Under the pieces are notes generated by a model, which searched no databases, had not been told where the DNA came from, and was given only the letters and a program-made list of their open reading frames with translations. From Sphingomonadales bacterium (lineage in GTDB: Bacteria; Pseudomonadota; Alphaproteobacteria; Sphingomonadales; Sphingomonadaceae), in the NCBI GenBank assembly GCA_027486415.1, contig JAIXPC010000002.1:558001-622000 (forward strand): DNA of 64,000 nucleotides. Reading direction: 5' to 3'. Below are positions 54,174 to 63,541 of the stretch, in pieces. The first letter of the stretch is position 1. Each line of letters opens with the position of its first letter. Position numbers and translations under genes: made by a program.

Positions 54174-57100
54174 TTCGCGTCGGCCACCGTGATGCGGCTG
54201 CCGGGCAGCACGGCGTGGATATCGGGCGCATACATCGCCTCGGCTCGTGTTGGTGGCAGGCTGAAGCGGCCGACGCTGCCCAGCCGGATGCGATATTCCA
54301 CCGTGACCGGCGCACTGCCCAGCTGCTGCCAATAGGCGCGCCAAGCGCCGGTGCGGCGCTCCACCCAGGCGGGCGGCTGGCCCGCATCGCCGCTGCCCGC
54401 ATCGAGCAGTTCGGAACGCCCGCCCAGCCCGCCGCCAAGGATGGTGGCGCCGGCCGGCACCGGATCGGTGAGCGCCACCCACGCCGTATCTGCGCGGGCC
54501 GCGAGGGTGAGGCGCACGGCGATCACATCGCCCCGGCTCCAGCGGCCGGGCACGGCCTGGCGGATGGGGATGAGCCGGCGAGAGAGGCCGAGACCGCTGG
54601 CAACGGGCCGCGTGACGGGGACGGCGGCGCTGACCGAAACCAGCGCCCAGGGCTGGCCAGCGCCGGCGTGGGCAAGGGTGAGCGGCGCGGTGGCGGCCGG
54701 CAGGGTGACGGGGGCCGGCGCCGGCCAGCTGGCGACGCGCTGGCTGTTGCCGAGCGTGAGGGTGGTACGGCCCGTCACGACTTCGCGTTCGAAGCGGGCG
54801 GCAAAGCCGGCCATCGCCAGCCGTCCAAGGGCATTGGCCGGTGTTGTCTGCCAATGGCCCTGGCGCTGGCGTTGCATCAACGCGCGGGCCAGACGCGGCG
54901 CATCACTGGCCCAGGCCGGATCGGTGACGGCAATGATCAGCAGCCGGGCCAGCGCGGCATCCGGGTCGGCCATCAGGCCCCAATCGTCAATGTGGCCGGT
55001 GAAGCCCATGACGGTGCCGCGATCATCGAGCCGGGCGCGCAGGCGGGCGAGCGTCTGGGCGGCGGCGGCGCGGTTGCCGGTGGCGATCTGCACCTCTCGC
55101 CAATCCATCAGCGCGGCTGGGCCCCACTGGTCTGGCGTGATATTGAAGCCGGCGAGCATGCGGGCCACCGGCTGGCCTTCGCCGGCCAGCGCCGCCAGCG
55201 CGGCAAGCCGGTCCCCGCCCACGCGGCCTTCGGCCACCGGCACCAGCCCGGCGATCATGCGCGCCCGCTCTGCCGCTCGCAGCGGCCAGCCCGACAGGCG
55301 AGACAATTGCAGTACATAGGCGGTGAGCCCGGCATCACCGGGCAGGCTGTCGCTGGGGAAGAAGCGCAGGCGGCCATTGCTGTCGAGCCAGGCGGCGATG
55401 CCGGCGGCCTCCCGATCCCACAGCGCGCGATCAGCCATGGCCACGGCCTTGGACAGGCGCTGTTCGATGCAGTCGTAGGGATAGGCGGCCATATGAGCCG
55501 CCACGCCTGCAAGGCTGCCACCCAATGATGGTGACAGGGTGGTGGTGACGAAGGCGCTGCCCGGCAGAGCGCCTGGCGGGACGGCGATGGGCAGGCCGGT
55601 GCGGGTGAGGGTGGCGGTGATGATCGCGGGCGGCACTGCAGGCTCGACCGCCTGCGTCACCTCCACCGTGTCGACCGCGCCGCCGCCCCGCACCGCGATG
55701 CGCCAGCTCAGGCTGCCGGGCATCGCCGGCGCGGTGGCGGCGAAGGCGATGGTTTGCGCGGCGCCGGCGGCCAGCGTGAGAGTGCGGGGCGACCAGCGGG
55801 AGGCACCGGCGCTGGCAGTGAGGGTGACGGACAGGCGGCGCGCCGTGGTGTTGCGAACGACGGCGGTGGCCACATAGGCGTCGCCTGCCCGCACCAGCGG
55901 CGGGATGCCTGGCAGGATCTGCAAGTCCTGCGTGGTGCGGATGCTGGCGCTGCCGGTGCCGAACAGGCCGCTGCCGGCGCTGGCGATGGCGACGAGGCGG
56001 AAGCCCGACAGGCTGTCGTTGAGACGGAAATTCACCCGCGCGCGGCCATTGGCATCAAGCGGCACGCGCCCCGTCCAGGCGATCACCGGCTGGAAATCGC
56101 GGCGCTGCAGGGCCATCGCGCCGCCGCCACCCCCGGCTGCCACCGCCTTGGCTCCATAATGGCGCTTGCCGACGACCTGGCCCTGCGCGGTGGCAAAGAC
56201 CACGCCAAGCGGGCGCGGTGCCATCATCGCATCGAGCAGCTTCCAGCTGTCATTGTCCTTCAGTTGCAGCAGCGCTTCATCAACGGCGGCGAAGGCGATT
56301 TCGGCGTCGGCAGGCAAGCGCATGCCGGCTGGCGCGGTGACGCGGACGACGGCATTGGCGGGCTCCTTCACGGCGTGGATTGGCCGGTCGGGCGTCACCT
56401 GCACTGACAGGCGATGCGTGTCCCAGCCCACCTGCAATTGCGCCAATCCAAGGCGGTAGCTGGGCCGGGCCAGATCGACGAGCGCGGTGGGCGAGGCAGC
56501 ATCGCGGCTGATCCAGGGCAGGTTCCAGCGCCGCGCCAGATCGGCCAGCCACAACCGCCAGCCCGCGACGCGGCCGCGCACGGCCAGCACGGAAACGGTG
56601 ACGTTGGGGGCGTATGTGCCCTTCATCTTGACGGCAATCACCGGGTCCTTGCCCGAAAGCTGCGCGACGAAACTGTCCATCACGCCGCTGCGCATCACGG
56701 TGACGAGTGCGGTGGCGGTGCGGAACGGCATCCGCACCTGCAGCCGGGCGGTTCCGTTGGCGGCCACCTGCGGGCTTTCGGGAACCACGTCCATGCGGTC
56801 GCCATTGTCGCCGCCGAACCACCAGTCATCATCGCCGGCCAGCCACAGGCTTTGCGTGGCGCGCGCGGTGCGGCCCGCGCTGTCGCTGGTTTCGGCCAGC
56901 GCCAGGATCTCGCCCGACACCCCGGCATCCAGTGTGCAAAGGGCGCGGCCATGATCGTCGGTCGTGGCGGTGCAGCGCGGCTTCAGCTCACGGGTTTCGC
57001 GGTCATTGTCATAGGCATAGAAGCCGCCAACGAGGCGTTTGCGCGACGAGATGATCTCCCGCGCGAAAAGGCGCAGCGTCACCTTTGCCCCGCGCACCGG

Positions 57101-59794
57101 TTTGCCCGCCAGATCCAGGACGACCAGTCTCAGGCGAACATCATCCGCCTTCATCAGCCAGCCATCGCTGGCGATGCCGATCCGCACGGCGGCGGGATCG
57201 AGCGGCAGGCGCGTCACTTTCGTCGCGATTTCGCCATTCGCATCCGGGTAGTCGAGTTCGGCCACCAACGTTGACGGCGCGGTGATCGCCGGCCAGCCGC
57301 TGGCGACGATGCGCGCAGTGCCGGCAGGGCCAAGAGTGACGGGCTGCTCGGCGGCCCGCAGGGCGGCGGTGGTGCCGGCTTCGTTGCCATCACCATCCAG
57401 CGGAACAAGGCCCGGCGTCACCGGTTCAGCGTCGAATGTGTAGCCTTCGTAACCATTTGCGCTGACGCTGCGCGGCACGACACGTGTTCTGAGCGTGACG
57501 GGCGCGCCGCCTGCCGCGCCGCCCGACAGGTAGGATAGCGCCAGGTCAAGCGGCAGTTGGCGCGGGGCTACGGGGATCGCCTTGGGGCCGCTGATCGTGG
57601 CGCGGCTGGTGGGCAAGCGATACGCTTCCACCTGGAAGCGGCCGACGCTGCGGTCACCCAGTTGCAGGTCCCACTCGCCGCTGGGGGCGGTGGCGGGCAT
57701 GTCGAGGTGGCCAGCGGGGTCGCGGCCCTGGTCCAACGTGATGGGAAGCGTGGTGTCGCTGGCCCAGTGGCGGGCGATCAACGTGGGGTTGCCGCCCGCG
57801 CGGGCGAAGCCGGCATCGCTGACGGTGCGGCGGAACAACTTGAGATTCAAGCGTTCTCCGGGCTTGACGAGCGTACGGTCGAGCACGGCGTGGGCAAGCG
57901 CACCGGCCTGCCAGTCGCCGGTGGGAATGTTGAAATCATGGCCCTGGATGCCGCGCCCCCAGCCCGAAAGCACGAAGCTGTAATCGTCCGCCGTCCTGGC
58001 CGAAACGATCAGGGGAGCGGGTTCACCGCGATCGCAGCCGCCATAGAAGCTGGGGCGGGGCAAGCCGGCAGGGATGCGGGCGCGGCCGGAGGCATCTGAT
58101 TTTCCCTGCCACAGCAGCCTGCCGCTGCAGGCGTCAGAAACGCGGACCACGGCACCGGCGACGGGGGCAGCGTCGGCAAGGCTTGTCACCCAGGCCAGGC
58201 TGGCGCCATTGCCCCACTGGAAGTGCACCGCCATGTCGGTGATCAGCGCACCGGTGGCGACATGGCGGACCTGACCCGATCCGATCAGCGCGTCACCAAG
58301 GCGAGGCGAGGCCAGCTCGACGACGTGAAAGCCTTTCGATTTCAATGGAATGCCCACCACCTGCATGGCGCCGTCGCGGCTGCGGCTGACGGTAAAGCGG
58401 CGCGCGTTCGGTCCGGCAGGGATCAGCGGCTGGCTGCCTGTCGTCTCGACCGTCCGGCTGCCGCCGCCGGTCAGGGGTTCATCGCGGAACTGGCGCTGTT
58501 CCGCGGCTTCCAGACGGCGGAGCCAGCGGGCGATGGCGGCATCATCGGTGGTGGAGATGCTGCGGGCGGGAAGAGTCAAGCTATTGGCTGGCAGGGGGTT
58601 TTCGACACCGCGCAAGGTTACGGGAAGGATGCCGCCCTCGGCTGCCTCCAGGATGCCGAAGGTGCCGGTGAACTTGGCGAGCGGCGGGTAATCGGCCGTG
58701 GCGATGGCCAGCGGGAAGCGGTTGGCGTTGGCGAGCGGGCGGCCGCTGTCGTCAGCAAGGCCGCGCGGGATGGTCATGCGGAAGGCCGTGCGGGCCGGTA
58801 GCGGGCCTTTGAAAACAACCTCTTGCAGTGTGTTGGCGCGGTCCTTCGGGGCTTGCGGCGCGATGGCGCGGCTGTCGGCCAGCAGGCGCACGCCGAGTGC
58901 GGCGGCGCGCGGCACGGGGGCGGAAAAGCTGACGCGGATCGAATCCAGCGGGGAGCAGGCCGCCCCGGCATTGACCCGCGTGCAATTGATCTGCGCCGCA
59001 AACGGCTGCCGTACCGTGAAACGACGCTGCCAATCGTTGCCCGCGGTGAGCCCGTTGCTGGCCGCAATGGCACCATTCCACGCAATGGTGACCTTGCCAC
59101 CGGGCGGCAGCGGGCGCCGGCATTTGGCCGCGAAGACATGGGCCCGCGTCCGGGCTTCGCCGTCGCCTTCGCCCTTGCGCCAGCCGGCCTGCTGGAGGAA
59201 CCAGCCGATGTTCCAGTTGCCGCGCGCGCCCTTGATGATGGCGTCGCGCACCGCGTCGGGCTGCGGATCGAGCGGGATCTTCTCGCCCACGCCGTCGACA
59301 AGGCAGGCGGCACCTGCGGCCATGCTGGCCGGGGCGGGCGGCGCTTCGGTGGCGATCAGGAAGATCTGGTCTTCGGCCAGTTCCCCGTAATCCGGCATGA
59401 TGGCGCGGATGCTGGGACCGGGGGTGGTGAAGGTGAACGGGCCGGCCGCGGGCAGCGGGCGGCCGGCGGCATCGCGCAGGCCGGGAGCGAGCGAGAAGCG
59501 GCAGGCCCGCCCGCCGGGCAGGGGTGCCGGGAGATCGATGGCAAAGCGCTGGGGATCGAGCCACAGCGCCGTGCCGCCGGCCGCACACGCGCCGGTGATG
59601 GGGGATGGCGCATCGCTGCCCAGGCCGATCATCGGCGTTGCAAAGCGCACGACGATCTGGCGCGGGGCAGCGACCGTGCCGCTGGGCGAAAAGCCCGCCA
59701 CGCCCGGCCGCGCCTGCCCGATCAGCGGCGCAGCCATTGCCATGCCGCCCGCCACGATGGCGCAGCACAGGGCAAAGCGGGCGGGAGTCGGCAT
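54170..59794 (-). CDS. Alpha-2-macroglobulin family protein (YfhM type)
   Basis: An approximately 1874-residue periplasmic protease-trap protein. A signal peptide (MPTPARFALCCAIVAGGMAMA) lacks a standard lipobox, unlike Escherichia coli YfhM. A series of MG-like beta domains follows, then the bait region, and the thioester motif CIEQ at Cys1442-Gln1445 (YDCIEQRLSK), and a C-terminal complement-like domain. The thioester would covalently trap proteases that breach the outer membrane. ATG 59794 was chosen; a TTG at 59830 would add 12 residues. It overlaps pbpC by 4 nt, matching the known pair. Confidence 0.92.
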   Translation of the reverse strand: MPTPARFALCCAIVAGGMAMAAPLIGQARPGVAGFSPSGTVAAPRQIVVRFATPMIGLGSDAPSPITGACAAGGTALWLDPQRFAIDLPAPLPGGRACRFSLAPGLRDAAGRPLPAAGPFTFTTPGPSIRAIMPDYGELAEDQIFLIATEAPPAPASMAAGAACLVDGVGEKIPLDPQPDAVRDAIIKGARGNWNIGWFLQQAGWRKGEGDGEARTRAHVFAAKCRRPLPPGGKVTIAWNGAIAASNGLTAGNDWQRRFTVRQPFAAQINCTRVNAGAACSPLDSIRVSFSAPVPRAAALGVRLLADSRAIAPQAPKDRANTLQEVVFKGPLPARTAFRMTIPRGLADDSGRPLANANRFPLAIATADYPPLAKFTGTFGILEAAEGGILPVTLRGVENPLPANSLTLPARSISTTDDAAIARWLRRLEAAEQRQFRDEPLTGGGSRTVETTGSQPLIPAGPNARRFTVSRSRDGAMQVVGIPLKSKGFHVVELASPRLGDALIGSGQVRHVATGALITDMAVHFQWGNGASLAWVTSLADAAPVAGAVVRVSDACSGRLLWQGKSDASGRARIPAGLPRPSFYGGCDRGEPAPLIVSARTADDYSFVLSGWGRGIQGHDFNIPTGDWQAGALAHAVLDRTLVKPGERLNLKLFRRTVSDAGFARAGGNPTLIARHWASDTTLPITLDQGRDPAGHLDMPATAPSGEWDLQLGDRSVGRFQVEAYRLPTSRATISGPKAIPVAPRQLPLDLALSYLSGGAAGGAPVTLRTRVVPRSVSANGYEGYTFDAEPVTPGLVPLDGDGNEAGTTAALRAAEQPVTLGPAGTARIVASGWPAITAPSTLVAELDYPDANGEIATKVTRLPLDPAAVRIGIASDGWLMKADDVRLRLVVLDLAGKPVRGAKVTLRLFAREIISSRKRLVGGFYAYDNDRETRELKPRCTATTDDHGRALCTLDAGVSGEILALAETSDSAGRTARATQSLWLAGDDDWWFGGDNGDRMDVVPESPQVAANGTARLQVRMPFRTATALVTVMRSGVMDSFVAQLSGKDPVIAVKMKGTYAPNVTVSVLAVRGRVAGWRLWLADLARRWNLPWISRDAASPTALVDLARPSYRLGLAQLQVGWDTHRLSVQVTPDRPIHAVKEPANAVVRVTAPAGMRLPADAEIAFAAVDEALLQLKDNDSWKLLDAMMAPRPLGVVFATAQGQVVGKRHYGAKAVAAGGGGGAMALQRRDFQPVIAWTGRVPLDANGRARVNFRLNDSLSGFRLVAIASAGSGLFGTGSASIRTTQDLQILPGIPPLVRAGDAYVATAVVRNTTARRLSVTLTASAGASRWSPRTLTLAAGAAQTIAFAATAPAMPGSLSWRIAVRGGGAVDTVEVTQAVEPAVPPAIITATLTRTGLPIAVPPGALPGSAFVTTTLSPSLGGSLAGVAAHMAAYPYDCIEQRLSKAVAMADRALWDREAAGIAAWLDSNGRLRFFPSDSLPGDAGLTAYVLQLSRLSGWPLRAAERARMIAGLVPVAEGRVGGDRLAALAALAGEGQPVARMLAGFNITPDQWGPAALMDWREVQIATGNRAAAAQTLARLRARLDDRGTVMGFTGHIDDWGLMADPDAALARLLIIAVTDPAWASDAPRLARALMQRQRQGHWQTTPANALGRLAMAGFAARFEREVVTGRTTLTLGNSQRVASWPAPAPVTLPAATAPLTLAHAGAGQPWALVSVSAAVPVTRPVASGLGLSRRLIPIRQAVPGRWSRGDVIAVRLTLAARADTAWVALTDPVPAGATILGGGLGGRSELLDAGSGDAGQPPAWVERRTGAWRAYWQQLGSAPVTVEYRIRLGSVGRFSLPPTRAEAMYAPDIHAVLPGSRITVADAK

Positions 59795-59884
59795 CACCCG
59801 CAGCTTGCCGCCAAAGCGCCCGGCCAACAAGCCGCCTGCTGATCGGCCTTTATACTGTCATGGCGGGCGGCTAGTCTGCCGGCC

Positions 59885-60943
59885 ATGTTGATGTCGATGG
59901 TGATGCTGCTGATGGCTGCTCCGCTTGCCCCTGCCCCCGTGCCGGCCCCGCCTCCGACGCCGCCGATCGTCATTGCCCACCGCGGCGCCAGTGCCGAACG
60001 GCCGGAACACACGCTGGCCGCCTATGAACGCGCCATCGAACAGGGCGCGGATTTCATCGAGCCCGACCTGGTGGCGACGAAGGACCATCAGCTGGTGGCG
60101 CGGCACGAGAACGAGATTTCCGGCACCACCGATGTCGCCAATCACCCTGAGTTCGCCGCGCGCAAGGTGACGAAGACCATCGATGGCGAGAGCGTCACCG
60201 GCTGGTTCACCGAGGATTTCACCCTGGCGGAACTGAAGACGCTGCGGGCGCGGGAGCGCCTGCCGCTTATCCGGCCCGGCAACACCGTCCATGATGGCCA
60301 GTTCGAAATCCCGACGCTGGCCGAGATCATCGCGCTGGCCAAGGCGGCGACGGCGCGCACGGGTCGCACGATCGGCATCTATCCCGAAACCAAGCATCCG
60401 ACCTATTTCCGCGGGCTGGGTCTGCCGCTGGAGCCGGTGCTGCTGCGGGAACTGGCCGCCGCCGGCTGGACGACGCGCGCGGCCCCGGTGTTCATCCAGA
60501 GTTTCGAGGTCGACAATCTGAAGGCGCTGAAGGCCCAGACCGGCGTGCGGCTGATCCAGTTGCTGGGGGCGACGGGCAAATCTGCCGATGGGTATGATTA
60601 TGCCGAACTGGCCAGTGCCGCCGGGCTGAAGCGGGTGGCCGAATATGCCACGGGGATTGGCCCGGAACGCGTGCTGGTGATCCCGCGCGCGGCCGACGGC
60701 AGACTGGGCCAGCCGACCAGCCTGGTGCGCGACGCGCATGCCGCCGGGCTGGAAGTGCATCCGTGGACATTCCGGCCGGAAAATTATTTCCTGCCAGTTG
60801 ACCATCAGGCCGGCACTGATCCGCGCGGGCTGGGCGACGCGGAGGCCGAGATCCGCGCCTATCTGGCGACGGGCATCGACGGCTTCTTCAGCGATTCGAC
60901 GGCATTTGCCGTGAAGGCGTTGGCGGCACCGGAGAAGCGGTAA
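59885..60943 (+). CDS. Glycerophosphodiester phosphodiesterase, exported
   Basis: A 352-residue GlpQ-type phosphodiesterase that hydrolyses glycerophosphodiesters to glycerol 3-phosphate and alcohols. A signal sequence (MLMSMVMLLMAAPLAPA) is followed by the TIM-barrel motifs IAHRGASAERPEHT, FIEPDLVATKDHQLVARHE and GIYPETKHPTY. The divergent gap to the alpha-2-macroglobulin gene is about 90 bp. Internal Met codons at 59891 and 59897 are possible starts. Confidence 0.92.
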   Translation: MLMSMVMLLMAAPLAPAPVPAPPPTPPIVIAHRGASAERPEHTLAAYERAIEQGADFIEPDLVATKDHQLVARHENEISGTTDVANHPEFAARKVTKTIDGESVTGWFTEDFTLAELKTLRARERLPLIRPGNTVHDGQFEIPTLAEIIALAKAATARTGRTIGIYPETKHPTYFRGLGLPLEPVLLRELAAAGWTTRAAPVFIQSFEVDNLKALKAQTGVRLIQLLGATGKSADGYDYAELASAAGLKRVAEYATGIGPERVLVIPRAADGRLGQPTSLVRDAHAAGLEVHPWTFRPENYFLPVDHQAGTDPRGLGDAEAEIRAYLATGIDGFFSDSTAFAVKALAAPEKR

Positions 60944-60966
60944 TCACGACCCGAACGAAAGTGGGT

Positions 60967-60985
60967 GCAGGGCCTCAGGCCCTGC
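60967..60985. terminator. Terminator-like hairpin after the glycerophosphodiesterase gene
   Basis: GCAGGGCC-TCA-GGCCCTGC, a perfect 8-bp stem, 24 nt after the stop. No T run; located between convergent genes. Confidence 0.45.
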
Positions 60986-61003
60986 CCGCCGGAGGCAGCC
61001 CCG

Positions 61004-61456
61004 TTATTTCTCTGGCCAGTCCAGCACGAAATTGATGTGCGCCGCCGCAATCGGCTTGTCGCGGCTGGCCTGCCCATCCTTTACCTGCCACGCTTGGGCG
61101 TGGACGTTCACCACGCGGCGGCCAAGCTTGGTGATGGTGGCGGATGCGCGCGTTTCCTGCGTGGCCCCTTCGCGCATGAAATCGACCGTGACAGTGACCG
61201 GGCGCACGCGCGGCAGGGCTTCGCCCACCGGTTGGGCAGCAATCACGGTGAACAGGCCGGCGAGTTCCAGCAGGCCGCCGATGGAGCCGCCGTGCAGGCG
61301 GCCGGGCGAACCGATCAGGGTTTCGGCAAACGGCATCACCAGTTGCAGTTCATCGTCGACGCGTTCGAACGACAGGTCGAGCATGGCGGCATAGGGCACG
61401 AGATCGAGCCGGCCGCTGGGCTGGCGAAGCAGGGTGGCAAGCGCGGGGTTGGTCAC
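61004..61456 (-). CDS. PaaI-family hotdog thioesterase (second copy)
   Basis: A 150-residue hotdog-fold protein. It has GGSIGGLLELAG with the typical LHGG motif before it (RLHGGSIGG), and the PVTVTVDFMREG strand. Relatives hydrolyse acyl-CoA thioesters, including aromatic ones. Its start overlaps the stop of another, diverged thioesterase gene by 4 nt (ATGA). The tandem pair may form a heteromer; this is inference. Confidence 0.85.
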   Translation of the reverse strand: MTNPALATLLRQPSGRLDLVPYAAMLDLSFERVDDELQLVMPFAETLIGSPGRLHGGSIGGLLELAGLFTVIAAQPVGEALPRVRPVTVTVDFMREGATQETRASATITKLGRRVVNVHAQAWQVKDGQASRDKPIAAAHINFVLDWPEK

Positions 61457-61905
61457 TTCGCGCCTCCCGCCAGTTTCGACGCGGCAAACATGAAGGTACC
61501 GGCGACGTGGGCAATGGGATCAGCCGGGTCGCCATCATGGGCCAAGCCGCGCACGAAGGCGATCTGCCGCGTCATCCGATAGCATTCGCCGCGCGCGGTG
61601 ACGGTCGCCTGCGGCTTGGGGGAGCGGACGTAATCGGTGCGAAGATCGAGCGTGGCGTGCGGTTCGAAGGCGCCGCGGGTGAGCATCGAGGCCATGCCGA
61701 CGGCGGTATCCATCAGCGTGATGATCGGGCCTGAAGCCCAGATGCCATGATCGGGATCGACGAGCAGGTGCGGCGCATAGGGCATCTGCAGTTCGACCCA
61801 GTTGGGCCCGTTCGTGATGAAGCGCAGGCCCAATTGCCTGTTGTGCGGCACGCGGCCGACGAACGGCCCCATGAACTGCGACACCTGTTCGGCAAAGCTG
61901 GTCAT
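61453..61905 (-). CDS. PaaI-family hotdog thioesterase (first copy)
   Basis: A 150-residue hotdog-fold protein with the helix HGIWASGPIITLMDTAVGMA and the strand HATLDLRTDYVRSP. The usual HGG motif is altered here (HGIWASG), so catalytic details may differ from the neighbour. It overlaps sufE upstream and the second copy downstream by 4 nt. Confidence 0.82.
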   Translation of the reverse strand: MTSFAEQVSQFMGPFVGRVPHNRQLGLRFITNGPNWVELQMPYAPHLLVDPDHGIWASGPIITLMDTAVGMASMLTRGAFEPHATLDLRTDYVRSPKPQATVTARGECYRMTRQIAFVRGLAHDGDPADPIAHVAGTFMFAASKLAGGAK

Positions 61906-62324
61906 GCGGCCTCGCCTGCCTGTTCCCGGGCCAGCGCATCGATGCGCCCGATCATGGAGGCGAGCCCCTGTGTGCGGTTCGACGAGAGATGCTTTGACAG
62001 GCCAAGCCCGTCGAGCCGCGCCTTGATCGCATCGGCGTGGATGGCGGCGGGCGGCTGGCCGTTGGCGAGCATCAGCACGAGCGCGACCAGGCCCTTGACG
62101 ATGGCCGCATCGCTGTCGGCGGCAAAGCGCAGCACCTCGCCTTCGCGGGTGGGGTGCAGCCAGACCTGGCTGGCGCAGCCGCGCACCTTGTTGGCATCGG
62201 TCTTCAGGGCGGGGTCCATCGCCGGCAGGGCCTGGCCCAGCTGGATGATCAGGCGATAGCGGTCGTCCCAGTCGTCGAAGGCTTCGAATTCGGCTTCGAC
62301 ATCATCGAAAGTGGTGATGGCCAT
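61902..62324 (-). CDS. sufE: Cysteine desulfuration protein SufE
   Basis: A 140-residue SufE. The acceptor Cys is Cys50 in NKVRGCASQVWL, which takes persulfide from SufS. The C-terminal SSNRTQGLASMIGRI is typical. ATG 62324 was chosen because homology starts at MAITTFDDVE; a 12-residue longer frame exists. It heads a three-gene run with the two thioesterase genes, while the sufBCDS genes are not in the window. Confidence 0.94.
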   Translation of the reverse strand: MAITTFDDVEAEFEAFDDWDDRYRLIIQLGQALPAMDPALKTDANKVRGCASQVWLHPTREGEVLRFAADSDAAIVKGLVALVLMLANGQPPAAIHADAIKARLDGLGLSKHLSSNRTQGLASMIGRIDALAREQAGEAA

Positions 62325-62393
62325 GGCCGGTGCCTTGCGGCGACGGGCGGCGATGGTCAACCCTTTCCCGCCGCAGCGGGCCGGGTGCGACCT

Positions 62394-62627
62394 TTACAGA
62401 TCGACACCAGCGGCGATGGCTTCCAGCTTGCGGATGCGTTCCTTCAGGTCGGCCAGATCTATGCGCTGGCCGATGGCCGGCATTTCCGGGGCGGCGGACC
62501 GGGCTTCCAGTTCGCGCGTCTTCAGGCGCAGCCAGCCAGACCAGCCCCAGGCGGCAAGGCCGCCCAGCATGGCAAGGCCCATCAGGGTGGCGGAGGACAG
62601 GATGATGAGGGAATCTGCCGGGGGCAT
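62394..62627 (-). CDS. Small PspB-like membrane protein D (diverged)
   Basis: A 77-residue protein: one membrane helix at about residues 7-30 (LIILSSATLMGLAMLGGLAAW) followed by a short coiled coil ending LKERIRKLEAIAAGVDL. The RIRKLEAIA part matches the PspB C-terminal pattern and is a shortened form of the motif in its three neighbours. It is the last gene of the phage-shock-like run and is more diverged. The 69-nt gap before sufE has no visible feature. Confidence 0.6.
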   Translation of the reverse strand: MPPADSLIILSSATLMGLAMLGGLAAWGWSGWLRLKTRELEARSAAPEMPAIGQRIDLADLKERIRKLEAIAAGVDL

Positions 62628-62644
62628 CGTCGTTCTCCTCTGCG

Positions 62645-62893
62645 TCAGTCGTTCTTGAGCGATTCGATTTCGTCAGACAGGCGCTTGGCCGGATCGGTGG
62701 CCAGGCGTTCGAGCACGCGGATTCGGTCATTCAGCCGGGCGACCTCGGCCTGCAGGCGCACATTCTCGGCATTGTCTTCGGCGGCGAGGGTCTTGCCCGT
62801 CCATGGCTTGTCGCGGTGGCCCATGCGGCCGGAAATCACGCGGCCGATCGTGACGATCGCCACGATCATCACCACCATTTCAAACGGATTCAT
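62645..62893 (-). CDS. Small PspB-like membrane protein C
   Basis: An 82-residue protein. One membrane helix at residues 4-20 (FEMVVMIVAIVTIG), a polar linker with GHRDKPW, then a coiled coil from about 45 to 80 with RIRVLERLATD followed by a LSDEIESL segment. PspB in Escherichia coli has the same layout and assists PspA release. It lies 27 nt after the next gene upstream and 17 nt before the diverged copy. Confidence 0.7.
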   Translation of the reverse strand: MNPFEMVVMIVAIVTIGRVISGRMGHRDKPWTGKTLAAEDNAENVRLQAEVARLNDRIRVLERLATDPAKRLSDEIESLKND

Positions 62894-62920
62894 CGTCGTG
62901 GTCCTTGGTGAAATTGTGGA

Positions 62921-63247
62921 TCAGTTGAGCTGCTTGGTGGCGAGACTGTCGATCTCGGCCGCCAGCCGGGCAGGGCTGTCGGTGGCGATGCGTTCCAGCA
63001 CGGCCATGCGATCCTTGATGCTGCCGAGTTCGGCGCGCAGCTGGGCGTTTTCCTGGCTGATCAGGCGGATGCGCTCCATCGCCTCGCCGCCGCCGTTGGG
63101 ATACATCGGCTTGCCCCAGCTGTTTTCCAGCGGATAGCCGTTCTTGACCTTGAGCCAGGTGGTGACGACCCAGCCGATGGTGCCGGCAAAGACGGCCATG
63201 CCGCCGACCGGGGCGATGGCCTGGATCACTTCGATGGGGAGAGGCAT
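62921..63247 (-). CDS. Small PspB-like membrane protein B
   Basis: A 108-residue protein with one membrane helix at about residues 10-30 (IAPVGGMAVFAGTIGWVV), a longer linker with NSWGKPMYPNGGGEAM, and a coiled coil from about 65 to 105 with MAVLERIATD followed by a LAAEIDSL segment. The linker carries a Gly-rich insert not seen in the neighbours. It is probably PspB-type; no other function can be suggested from sequence. Confidence 0.7.
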   Translation of the reverse strand: MPLPIEVIQAIAPVGGMAVFAGTIGWVVTTWLKVKNGYPLENSWGKPMYPNGGGEAMERIRLISQENAQLRAELGSIKDRMAVLERIATDSPARLAAEIDSLATKQLN

Positions 63248-63261
63248 CGGGGGCAGGCCTT

Positions 63262-63528
63262 TCAGTTCAATTGCTTGGGTTCGTCGCGCAACGCCTCGAT
63301 CTGCACGGCGAGGCCTTCGTTGCGATCGGTGACGATGCGGTTGAGCACGGCCACGCGCTCTTCGAGCGTGGCGATCTTGGCGGCATATTGGGCGGCGGTC
63401 TCAGCGCTGTTGCGCGCGGCCAGTTCCAGCTGCTTTTCCTTCAGCTTGATCCAGCGGTTGGCCACACCGGCCAGGATCGCGGTGATCGGGATCATGAAGA
63501 CCAGGATCGGAACCATGTAATTCCACAT
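63262..63528 (-). CDS. Small PspB-like membrane protein A
   Basis: An 88-residue protein. One membrane helix at residues 5-23 (MVPILVFMIPITAILAGVA), then NRWIKLKEKQLELAARNS and a coiled coil with VAVLNRIVTD and LAVQIEAL. It is directly downstream of pspC with a 13-nt gap and is the most PspB-like of the four. PspB/PspC relay envelope stress to PspA and PspF. Confidence 0.75.
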   Translation of the reverse strand: MWNYMVPILVFMIPITAILAGVANRWIKLKEKQLELAARNSAETAAQYAAKIATLEERVAVLNRIVTDRNEGLAVQIEALRDEPKQLN

Positions 63529-63541
63529 CGTGCCAGCTCCC

